A stretch of DNA of 64,000 nt from Sphagnum compactum. Lineage: Eukaryota > Bryophyta > Sphagnopsida > Sphagnales. A program made the position numbers and the translations under genes. A model generated the notes under the pieces. The model had not been told where the DNA came from. It did not search any database and worked only from the letters and a program-made list of their open reading frames with translations. This document shows, in pieces, positions 22,230 to 33,310 of the stretch; positions within the stretch are counted from its first letter, which is position 1, and every line of letters begins with the position of its first letter. The stretch is from the NCBI GenBank assembly GCA_965153455.1, contig OZ234493.1:23984213-24048212 (forward strand), written 5' to 3'.

Positions 22230-23523
22230 ATGGGTACCCTAGTAGGGCATATAGTTCCATCGGTGGTTTTTGTGCTGGTGGGTTTCTGGCACCTCGTGTG
22301 TGCGTTTTTCAATTACGTGAGACAGGGAAGAGAGTACACCTCCAAAGCATGGCATGCGATGGGTTGGCTGCCATACGGGTTAAAGCATATCGAACTTTAC
22401 CTGATGGTGGTGCTCATTCCTTTTGCCATTTTCTACGAGCTGGGAGTCTCTACAAGCTTTCGACCGTTGGTGGATTCCATGATTCCGTTGAACCGCGTGG
22501 CGAGCTTCGAGCATACTACCACCCTCTTCATGTTCTGGTTGTTTGCCGTCATTGTGTTGTTCAGCGATACCACAGCGTTTCTACCACTTCCCGCTGAGGC
22601 GTCTTTCTTGTTTGCTGGCCTGGCCTTTGCACTCGAGTGGATTTCTCTTGCACATGAAGCTGCGCGGAATTCGGGTTTGGAGAGTCAGTGTAATTTGCTC
22701 CTTGCTTACATCTCAGGGCTCTGTGCAGCAAGTGCAGGTCTCTCGCCCTCCCTGTAACCCTAATCTTCTGTTCTAGCTGCTTTCTTTTGCTTCCCTGTAA
22801 CCCTAATCTTGTGCCCTGCAAGCAACTAGCACCAGGGGTTTAGGTTTTGGCCTTTTCTGTGACTCATGCAGATGTGAAGATTGCTGCAGTGTGAATGTGA
22901 GAATGATTTCATTCTGATGTGTGTGCATTGACTTTGTGACTGCAGTTTGATTACACTGATCTATGTTTTCTTAAACTGCAACCAAAAACTGTTTTGGTGG
23001 ACATGTTGCTGTGCATGGGAATCATCCTGCAGAGCACATGGTTGTTTCAGATTGCACTCTTCCTCTAGGATTCGTTCTGATGTGTGTGCATTGACCCTTG
23101 TGTGTGCAATTTGATTGCGATGCAGGTTTTCTTGCACTGCGACCAAAAACATTTTTGGTGGATGTGTTGTTGTGCATGGGGATTATCCTGCAGGGGACAT
23201 GGTTGTTTCAGATTGCATTCTTTCTCTACGTCGAGCAGTTCATTCCCCAGGGTTGCCATTATAGGCTGGATCTTCCAACTGGAATTGATGGTTCCACATT
23301 GTGTGAGGTTGAGCAGGCAAGGATTCGTGCTGTGGCACTCATCAATTTAGCATTCAACTGTCATGTGATTGCGGTAGTGGTGTTCTCGGTGCTGCTATTT
23401 GCATTAGTTGCAAAGCTGCAGGGACATCGACGGGGTGGTTATGATCCTCTTGTTGTGGAGACTGACCCAGAAGGTCTACAAATGAAGCCATTGCCAAAGC
23501 TCAACAGTTTTGACAGACGGTAA
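22230..23523 (+). CDS. TMEM45/DUF716 family membrane protein, two exons
   Basis: Exon 1 is 22,230-22,737 and exon 2 is 23,126-23,523; joining them at a split Gly codon gives 301 residues. The start MGTLVGHIVPSVVFVLVGFW, with HIELYLMVV and SFEHTTTLFMFW further on, fits the DUF716/TMEM45 family: a GH..PG-like N-terminus, an E on a membrane helix and an FEH motif before the next helix. I count about seven hydrophobic spans, including VVFVLVGFWHLVCAFF, LYLMVVLIPFAIFY, FMFWLFAVIVLF, FLFAGLAFALEWI, VLLCMGIILQGTWLFQIAFF and VIAVVVFSVLLFALVA. The C-terminal tail is polar and probably cytosolic. The biochemical role of the family in plants is not settled; some members are linked to stress or pathogen responses. 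The intron carries a decayed copy of the start of exon 2. Confidence 0.88.
22965..23068 (+). pseudogene. decayed duplicate of TMEM45 exon 2 within the intron
   Basis: The intron segment 22,900-23,067 is a tandem copy of 23,062-23,230, offset 161 bp in the exonic part. Translated in the frame of exon 2 it gives FLKLQPKTVLVDMLLCMGII, then LQSTWLFQIALFL and TAG where the real exon has TAC. The acceptor AG present before the real exon is absent at the matching position. Most differences are synonymous or conservative, suggesting it was once a translated exon or was copied from one. Confidence 0.8.
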
Positions 23524-24800
23524 CACTGCTGTCTGAAACCCATTTCTTTCTCAGTTTTTTTAAATGTATAGATCTGCACTTCAGATCTATTGACCACTCT
23601 TGTACAAACAATCAATCAGTGAGCAGGTAACTATTGTGGCACTCAATTAGATTTCTCATTAATTTATAGAAATCAACTACCACTCTCCATGCAAAGCAGA
23701 TACACAGTTATGAAAGTTGATGAATTGCAATGGCAGGAGAACACATATGACCTAAGTATGAGATTTTATTTTTCTTTTGTCAATAATGAATTTACAAAGA
23801 AGTGTGTGCACAGTATGTACCTATGTGTGATACAATACAATATTGTATCAAAGATACCTATGTGAAATTTGACACTGACTGCTGGTAATGACAAGTTTTG
23901 ATTGTGTAGGAGTAGACATACAGATATTCAGATACATGTTTGGTGGACTTGGTGTATAAATAGTGAACCTTGTGCAGTTGAAGCATAGATAGGTTAGGAA
24001 ACAAAAAGTATTACTACTAGCAACTGGATCCCGCTGTTAGTGAAGTATGCTGTTCATGATGCAGATCATGGTCTGGTACTTTGTGAGTCATGGCTGCACT
24101 CATTCTTCTCGTGTTCATAAGCTAGGTAGGGATGCCCTTGGTTACTCGGAGCTTTTCTTTCAGGAATTCTTCCCAGGACAGAATGCACCATACTTGAACC
24201 ATGTTAACATGATGGCAAAACTTGGCAGCTGCAACTGCTAGGGTGAAGACAGGCCTATCACTTACAACTATTTTCCTTATCAACAGTCATGTTGAATTGA
24301 ATGTTCTTGTGTGCTGTATCTGCAGCATTAACATTATAGCTTACGGAGCAGGTCATCCATCAGCACTAGAGCTGCTGATGCTAACATTCAAGTATGCCCC
24401 TAACTTCAACCTGGCCCTGGGCTGATGGCACAAGGATATTAAACCTCCTATAAAGTCAGCCATCCCAATGCTATTCTGATGGAAGTGGGCTGAACTCCAG
24501 AATTCTCCTGGAACCTTGCTAAAATTAATTTGAAATTAATTTTCAGAGATGAAAACCACCTGTGAAATGACAAAAGTGCACACTGCCTTGTTGAGGATTG
24601 TTCAGCATTACCAAAAGTGGACCCGGGGATGCCATGGTTGGGGAGGTTTGTAAGATAGGTGTTTGTTTTGATGTGACCATACTGGGCTCTACTGTATAAC
24701 CGTGGCTCCCAATTTTCATGTAAAAAGTGAAAATTCCCACCCAAAGATCTGCTGGTTCTTTCATGAAACCCAGTGGTTCTTTGAGGTTTTTGAAATAAAT

Positions 24801-24922
24801 GGAACTGGCCTTTATTCTGATTTTTTTCAAATACCTGAAACTGGTGGTTCTTTGACTCTGACTTTCTCAAATCTGCAGAACTGGCGATTCCTTAATTCTG
24901 ATTATTTTTTTCAAATACTTGG
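24801..24922 (+). repeat. three-unit tandem repeat, about 40 bp
   Basis: Three diverged units, each starting GAACTGG or AAACTGG and containing TTCTGA(T/C)T..TT.TCAAAT, start at about 24,801, 24,838 and 24,878. Confidence 0.5.
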
Positions 24923-26154
24923 AAAAAGCAATTATTAACAAAATCAAAAACCACCCAACACTGGTGTGTACAAATGTAGCATGGAGATCAAGAGTGAAGC
25001 TGTTGGTACCATCATGAAAGGTTGAGATTGGCACAGGAGTGACATCAGCAACAGAGACCAAACTGAGGAGCTAATTGAATTCTTCATCAAGAGATTGTGT
25101 TATAGTCTGTGGAAGTAAAATTGGCAAGATGGCTCTATGGTTTAATTGTAAGCAGTATGAGATAATGGTGATAGAAATTTCTTCCCAATTTCACCTTCAA
25201 AGGTATTTTGTTGCACATAATTTGTGTCCAGTTTCTATGATGAAGTTGGGCCAGCCTCCAGCTGACAAGCTTTCCCTATGCTGATGTCATTTCAGTTGTC
25301 AACCTTGGTGGAACAAGAGCGACAGACAGTTCTAAAGAATGAGGAGTTCACAGGAAATCTTGTCTCAATGATTGCAATTCATGGTATAAGCAAAGCAATG
25401 TTGGTTAATTAGGTAACATAGAAAGTGTTGTTGATGATGGAATCAACTACTAAGGCATTGTTTCAGGATCTGGCATGATAGAATTTGAGTTGGCTAGAAG
25501 GGTAAGGAAATTGTGGTGTCAAGGAAGCAGGCCTGGAAGGATGTGCAATTGAGAAGTTTCGCTGAAACTTGAGTTGAAGTGGGTATTACACATTCTGGCT
25601 GAGAATTATGTGGGGCTCAACTCAAACTGACACTAGATATCCCCAAGTGAAGAAGTACTCTGGACACAGTTTGTGCTCAAACTCAAGCTTCAACTGCTTC
25701 AAATGTAATATTATTGTACTTGGATCATACAGGGCACATCTCCTCAGCTCTTCGGTGGCATTCCTTCCACCAATGCATGAGTACTCTTGGGAAACAAAAG
25801 TGTTGTTCTATCTTCAAGTGCCAATTTGACTTGAAGACAGTCATATGCATCTGAGGAAGTCTCAAATCAAAAGTTCCTACTGAAGTTGACCGAATGACTC
25901 TATAAACCTATCATCTGATAAAGGAGGAACCACTAGGAAATCCATTGGCAGCACCTGCAACTTTTTATCATACAGTTTTTCAGCAAGTTAGCTGAATTAT
26001 CTTCAGGTCTTACAGCAGCTCCACCCATACGCCACATTTGGCCCTCCAATAGTATTTCTCACATCCAATGTTACTTATTTATTGTTTCTCAAGCCCCACC
26101 CATAAACACAGAAACTAGGGCTCAAAAAGGTCAGAACTTACTAATAGCAAACCA

Positions 26155-26292
26155 TCTAGCCCAATCAATATATCTGGTCAATCAAGAGGAGGTATTAGAT
26201 TGTGAAATGGCTTTTGTCAAAGCATCTGGACCAATTAACATATCTTGTCAATCAAGAATAGGTGTTAGACTGTGCAGTGGCTTTTGCCAGCC
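26155..26292 (+). repeat. tandem duplication, about 68 bp
   Basis: Two units share (A/T)CATCT(A/G)G.CCAAT.AA.ATATCT, then GTCAATCAAGA..AGGT.TTAGA.TGTG and TGGCTTTTG.CA. The first starts near 26,150 and the second near 26,220. Confidence 0.6.
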
Positions 26293-28680
26293 TTAACATA
26301 TTGACCTAAAGCCATTTTATCGAGCTTGTCGAGCAAAGTTTACTGATCTTCAGCCAAAAACATGTTGCACAGTGTGCCAATGGAGATGCTCTAATGAGAG
26401 CACGATCAAGGGGTTGAAAACGCAATGTACCCATGATCACTGAGATGAAACATTAGAAGGCATGACAAAACTTCGAAAAGTGAGTTCATTGAATATTTAA
26501 AATGCTTGAACAGATGGTGAGTCTGTGACCCATATGAAAAACATCTTCTATGTCAAGTTGATCTGCACTTCGGATCCTGCTTGGTGTCCATTAGGTCACA
26601 TGAAATATATACAAAACCGAAGTTATCAAGGAGATCTTTGCATGAACAGAGTGACCTTTTCCACTGCCAGGCCCATCTGCAGCACAACATAGGTTAGCTT
26701 TACCATGAGGATCATGTGCTCTCTCTCTCTCTCTCTCTCAGTGGCTGCAAACTCTGGACTCTTGTTGATGAACTATCTGGCAGCTTTATATTCCTAATTC
26801 ATAATTGAGAAAATTGCTTGATGAATGTGGTCTTCTTTGGATGAGGACAAAATTGACCTATTAGTTCTTGGAATGATGATGAAGTAGTTGCTTCTCTCCC
26901 CTCCCCCCCAACCATCATTGCCACAAAACGTATGATGAAGATTCTTACTGCATATGACTAAGTTCATAAAAGCCTGCAATTCTTAAGATGCACAACTTTA
27001 GCACTCTGACCAAATCAAAACGCCTGAAATGAGTATTGGTTCCTTCAGCTACCATGGCAAGTTACTTTCATTTCGTTCAGTTCAACACATCTGGCCTGGC
27101 ACCACATTCTCAACAACATGACAATATGTTGATCACTTAGTCCAAGGGCATGATCCAATTCAATCGGTACCTACTACCTCCCTCAAAACCGAGTATGGCA
27201 GCTGCCCTTTACAACATAACAACAGTACATGTACAACAAAACCTCATACTTTTTGGCATTGAGCCTTTGGCGAAATATGTTAAGCTGCTGTGTGCCACAT
27301 AACTATACTATCTAGTATTACCAGCTAGACTTGTCAGAAAGGAAATTTGCAATTTATTCTGGGTTCCTCAACCTCCCTGAATGATCCCAAAACTCAAAAG
27401 TCATCTGAGTTATCTATAAAGCACCCCAAATTGGGGGTACTGGGCCCCAGTTTTGCTGATACTGTGGCTGAAATGAGAAGTCAGGATGAAAACAGTACAC
27501 AGGGGGTTTTCAAAAAAAAACGCAAGTCCAAATTAGTGTTCTCATTAAATTGGTCTTGGGGGTTGTTTCACCCCCAGTTTTGGATATGCCTCACTGGCGC
27601 CTTGATTGCTGCTCATATTCTTCACTAAATCAAGACTTTGTCCAAATATGATCCTGCATATCTTCTGAACTGATACCCAATTTCATTCAACAGTGCCCAA
27701 TTTTGTCACTTTATGAATACACTCAAATTGGGCCACAAGTGAACCAGCACCCACCAGTGCACTGGTGAAGGATGGATGGTAAGTGGTTAGGAAACAATTT
27801 TCTGTTGGGTTCCAGTTCCCTTGCTAGTCATGGTGGTATAAGTGGGTTGTTAGTGGGTAGGTAGTAAAACAGCCTTATCTATGTATAAGCCAGTGTTGGC
27901 TGGGTGTTGGCTTTTAGTCATACCAGGCAGGCAGGGCTGTTTTTTAAAAAACCATTTGTGAAGCCGGGAGGGCATGGGCATTGAATTTTTTTTAAGCAAC
28001 CTATACTTGGTGGGCACGGGCATTGAAGGTTTTTTTTTCTTCACAAGGGCTTGCATAACGGGCATGGAATTGCGTGATGCATGTCAGACATAAACCTGGC
28101 ATGTGCATTAAAAACTATTGTCATAATTGACATCATTTTCAAGTATGTTTAAAAAGGAGGAGTCCAAGACAAATTTGAATGTCAGAAATGATCACATAGA
28201 ACTTGTCTATGTATAAATTGCCTCTAGCATAAAAAATGTGTTCAGAAAGCTACATGTATATGTTGTAATCCTCCTTCAATCACTAACTACTAACTACCAA
28301 ATTTAATGTAATTGATGTAACTAAAAAATTGCAACCTAAGTGATCCACCAATTTGGATTTGTTGATGCTTGATGCCATAAGAATTGGCTAGTTCCTTGAA
28401 CTCCAGCTTCTGCAAAAATGACGTTCAACTTCAGCAACAAGTGCAGAATGAGCTCTCAAACTTTCTTAAGCATAGACACAAGCAAGCAAAAACCTTCAAG
28501 CAAACATGCATTCAAGTTCATACAAAAATTGATATTACACATTGAGTTTCGCTCAACATAACATCAAAATATTTTGCAACTCAACTACTTTGCATCAACA
28601 CTCCAGACATCAAACAAGCAATTGCACCATAAACCCAAATCCACACAAATCATGTACATTCAATTTTAGCTAGGTTAATC

Positions 28681-28913
28681 AATTGGACCTTTGCTGAAAT
28701 TATGGAAGTAGAAACACATTCAATTGGACCTAAAATAGTGGGAGCAGAAATACAAAATTAATTGGACCTAAAACAGTGGGAGTAGAAATACAAAATTAAT
28801 TGGACCTAAAACAGTGGGAGCAAAAATACAAAATTAATTGGACCTAAAATAGTGGGAGCTTAAATACAAAATTAACTAGACCTAAAATAATGGGAGCAAA
28901 AACACATGTAATG
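28681..28913 (+). repeat. tandem array, 38-bp unit, about six copies
   Basis: The unit reads AATTGGACCTAAAACAGTGG followed by GAGTAGAAATACAAAATT. Copies start at 28,681 (41 bp, diverged), 28,722, 28,760, 28,798, 28,836 and 28,874. Partial echoes lie at 28,914 and at 29,820-29,905. The array sits inside the hAT-type element. Confidence 0.85.
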
Positions 28914-30189
28914 AATTGGACCTTAAAACTGACACGCGCCCAAACTCTTCAAGGGACCCAAAGGTGGGTCCCAGAGTGAAACAACGATAGAAGAAGAGAG
29001 TTGGGGCACGCTCTTTAACTCGCAACACTTTGGGGGTAGGAGGGTGTATTGGAGCTGCAAGATGGGACTAGGACGAACTCACAAACGAGAGTTCAAGATG
29101 ATATCAACTTGCACAACCAAAAAAAGAAAATGTAAGTCGAATGGAAGTGCTGCAGTGGACTTAATAGGGACAACCTCAAACATAAGCTTCACACGGCTCG
29201 CAACCTTTGGGAAGAGGCACCACTCCCCTCCCTATGGTATACTCTGTGCCTCTCCACGAGGACTACATCCAAATGTCACTTTTCCCTGAGACTCTCAGTG
29301 GGAGTCCCAAAACTAGGACTCTTGTTGTCCCAAAACTTTGGATGTGTATATATTTCTCAAATCAAGTTTATTTTGAGAGTTCAAAGACAATATTTTATAG
29401 CCCTTGAAAAATTCTTTTCAATGGTTTACAGCACGCTCCAATTGGACCTTATTTGACCCCTTTTTTAAGGGATTTGTGGTCAGGAGTCAAATTCTCAATT
29501 TGACTTTCGCCCCTTCTTTTGATCAGAACTCATGCAAACCAAGTTTAAATGAACAATGCGAGGGCACTTTAAGCATTTACACTTCAAAACTTTTCTATTG
29601 GTATCCTAGGAGCACCATTTGGTGCTTGTTTGCCCTTCCAACCAAGGATCTAAACATTTGCAAGTCCCACACGAGTGCAATTCCCAAAGTGGGAGTGCAT
29701 TTAGGAGTCATTGGGTTTCATCCCTTGCACTCTCCCTCATTTGTGAGAGTGTGTTTCACACCTAAACACACTCTTGCCCTCACGAGCCCTTGGACTTCAC
29801 TTTTAGTTATGAACCTTGTTGAAATAGTGGGAGTAGAAACATAACCATTCAAGAATCAAAACCAAGACAAAATCAATTGGACCTTGCTAAAATAATTGGA
29901 CCAGAAACAAAATCATTCAAAATTAACATAAACCTCAAAGACATTGACAACAAGGTCTCATAAATAGTGTAAATCAACATTAGCACCACATAACCCTATC
30001 TCTTAACATTGACTTATATTGTGAAGGTCTAAAAATTGTAGGGTGCTTCATGTTTTTTATAAACCTTTTCTCATCATCGAAGCACTTTGCCCTAAGGGGT
30101 TAAAATAATTGCATTGGGGGCCTTTTTTTTCTTTTCTAGCATAGTTTGGCTTCCAAATTGTTTGCACCATTCAACATCACAATTTGAAA

Positions 30190-32300
30190 GAACATGTCAG
30201 TCTTTTTCAAACAAATTAAAATCAATAATCAAATTTTCATTTTCAGAAACCACACCATTTTCAAAGTTGAAGAATTCCTCAAATGATTTAAGCCCACTTA
30301 TGCATCCAAATCTAGGATCATTTGGCCAATTTTTCATAATTATGACCAGTTTATCCAGATTTTCAATCACAAGCTGGCAACGCCTCAAACCTATAATGAC
30401 CCTTGCCATATCGAAAATCCTTTTAGTTTTGATTTGGGAACCAACAATTTCCATCATCTACCATGCAAGATAAACAAGATTCGAAAACTATTGTTCATGT
30501 TTTGCCCACCAAGCAAATGAACTCAAAAGATTTATTAGCACTGTAGTCTTTTCCAAAAACGGTAGTTCAGTTCTAATGAGCTTTCCAACTTCTTCAGTAG
30601 AAGCCAAGGATCCAAATACACCTAGCTTAACCACTATAGATGTAACAGAAGTAACAGTTGTTGAAATTGGTGTTGAAACATGATAAATTATGAGCAAGAG
30701 TGGCATTAAAATCTTTCGAGCATAGTCGATAGCACCCTGCATGGCCAATTCAAGGTCAACATAATTTCTATTGAATTCCAAGTTCATGAAATGTAGGTCA
30801 AGACTAAGAATTAGCATATTATGAACATGGCAAGGTTGAAAGATGATGCAAAGGCCAAGAAAGGGTTTGGCACACCAATAACTTCAGCTTGCATTTAATA
30901 CCCAAGATGCAATAGCTCTGAATCAAAATCACTAGCCTACACCAACAATCATAAGTAGATAGTTAGATGATGTTTTTAAAAGAAGACAAATAAACCCTAG
31001 GTAAAAAAAATCAAAAACAATCGAACCACATGCCTGCAAAATTTCATTTGTGTTGGAATTAATATGGTGCATCATAACACACATGGTTATGGTAGTAGAA
31101 ATAACATCAGACAATAACCAATACCCTTAAGATTGGTTAAAAACACATTGGGGGACCATTAAAGTCAATTTTCAAAACTTTTGACACTTTTTGTGCCATA
31201 GCCCATGTTTGGGGAGATGGTATTCTGTTTTGCAAGGTAATGATTTGCTATGGATAACAAAGGTTTATGGCATGTTTGAACTCTAAGGTTTCCTTGAATA
31301 ATATCACCTTGGATGTAAATTGAGTCTTGACAGGAGTATTCATTTTCGAGGGTGAAGAGATGCATCTTTACAAGCTTTAGCCCATTCTTATATGCCCTTC
31401 CCACTTTTTTTGGTCCAAGTAATTGTATTTTGAAAAGAAGATTGAACCTCTTTAATTCAACCCTCCTTCATGCTACCACACACTTTCAAGTCATTAGTAT
31501 CATATTGACAACCATGACTAATGCTTGTTAAGGTTGTTGTGAAGGTGTTTAGATTAACGCCCTCATCTTTGACATATGTTATGACTTTGTCTAGCAAATT
31601 ATATTGAATAAGCAAATCCTTGAGTTGAACAACCATGGCAGCCCTTAAGGTTTCATGAACCTCAAAAATTCCCATAATGACATTGCAAGGTTCCCACTTT
31701 TTGTTGATGTAATTCACAACCATAGCAAACATATCAAAATTTCCTTGGGACATCCATAAATCAAATGTGGTTGTAACTGTAGTTGCATCAGCAAAAGCAA
31801 GAAGAACATGGTGTTCCATGGCTTTGTTGACCATGGACGGGATTACTTCATTATTGAGTTGTCATTTACTTGGAAAGGTAACTAGGCCACATTGATGAAG
31901 GACAAGCCTTCTTAGCCACACATTCTTAGCGGAACTCAATGGTTGATAACCTTTAGTGATGTACAAGATCAAATATTCAAGAAAAAATTCTTGAGCAAGG
32001 TTTGAATTCTTATAAGACACTCTAAAGCTAAAGAAATTAACAATGGAGGCTGCGATGGCTTTTCCACTTCTTAGAAGTTCGATGAATAACAACTATTGTG
32101 GTAGTAGTAGTTCATCGTGTGTTGTATTGTTTCAACACTACATAATGTTCAAAAGCCACATGTTGACTCATGGTAGTTGTGCCATGGTCTTTGATATACA
32201 TAACTAATCTTTTTTGATTTTGGCTAGAACTTTCTCCTACAACTTCTTGTTGGATGCTATGACACACAACACATTGCATTTGTTGAGATTTAAAACAATT
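30190..32300 (-). pseudogene. decayed hAT-like transposase (BED finger, DDE-type core, dimerisation domain)
   Basis: The pieces run in order on the minus strand. A BED-like finger lies at about 32,280-32,145, with CVVCHSIQQEVVG followed by HGTTTMSQHVAFEH. Next come WLRRLVLHQCGLVTFPSK (32,092-31,862) and FDLWMSQGNFDMFAMVVNY with ITYVKDEGVNLN (31,834-31,457). The C-terminal dimerisation part has SFAWWAKHEQ and IVGSQIKTKRIFDMARVI, followed by GLRRCQLVIENLD and KNWPNDPRFGC (30,500-30,197). This order is that of hAT transposases of the DUF659/dimerisation type, with FDLW and KDEG.NLN taking the usual first and second acidic sites. The final E.R of the dimerisation motif is changed to KTKR. In-frame stops (for example after 31,457) and frame changes show it is inactive. 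Confidence 0.85.
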
Positions 32301-32759
32301 TACAACAGTAATATGGTCATTAATTTAAAAATGCCCATGTACTTGTTGTTCTATTCCAAGTGAGCAAAACATTTTGGTTGCACTCCAATTCCACAAACAA
32401 TTTTTCATTACGTGCTTGTTCTTCAGTTTATAGAAACTCTTCCTTGTCCTCACCAAGGTCTCTTTTAAGAAGCTTACTATAACCTACTTCAGATTGGATC
32501 ATACCATCACCACTCCCAACCCCACCACTACCACCTCCAACCCCAACTTCACCACTACAAACACTTGTGCAGTTAGCAACATGGAGGAAAACCTTGTGAA
32601 GCTTTTACAGCCCCATTATAAAAAAATCATGTTTTAGGTTCATTGTCAATTGAGCTTGAAACTTAAACCAAGTAATACACTATATTATGAAATCAAAACT
32701 AAGAAGGAGCATATAAATCACCGGTAGCACTATTTACCAAATTTGCAATGCAAACTTCA

Positions 32760-33310
32760 AATTATTATTGATGGTGCTCATGAATGGTCAAGAAACATCA
32801 CAAAATAGGTGCCCAAAAATCATTGAAAATGCAATGCTCACAAAATATTGGTCATGCAGATCCAGTGCTCATGAAGTAGCACACAAATCATCGACATTAA
32901 ACTTTACACCTTTGAAGCAAATTTACTAGTGCTTGTGAACAAAACAAGTGCTAAATGGAGCACTGAATTTGGAGTGTTCATGAAGCACCTTGTAGATCCA
33001 ATAATGCTCACAAAACAGTGCACAAATCATCAACACCAAACCCTAAACCTTTGAAGCAAAATAATGCTCACAAAGCACCTTACAAATTCAATGCTCACAA
33101 AGTAGCAAATCTAGTGCTCACAAAACACACACAAATTATGAAGCACTAGACATTCAACGCTAATATTACATAGTGCTCACGAAGCACCAGAGATCCAATG
33201 TCACAAGACATTAGAGATTCAATGCTCACAAAGAATGACACATACCACTACTGTAGCATTCACAAAACACCATGAAAAGCACTATGAGCAATAAACAATG
33301 CTCATGAAAA
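32760..33310 (+). repeat. degenerate TGCTCACAAAGCAC minirepeats
   Basis: The words AATGCTCACAAA, AGTGCTCA(C/T)GAAGCAC and similar recur about a dozen times with irregular spacing. The stretch is inside the hAT-type element, upstream of the transposase remnant on the minus strand, where subterminal transposase-binding repeats would be expected. Confidence 0.55.

Larger units (their letters stand above)
23524..27721. other. intergenic, no gene recognised
   Basis: The start is the TMEM45 3' UTR. Beyond that I find only short frames without family resemblance. Small local repeats are listed separately. A (CT)n microsatellite lies at about 26,721-26,739. Confidence 0.5.

Noticed and set aside
29404-29844. 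146-residue open frame inside the hAT-type element
   Set aside because: No recognisable domain, on the opposite strand to the transposase, and within repeat-rich internal sequence; kept only as uncertain.
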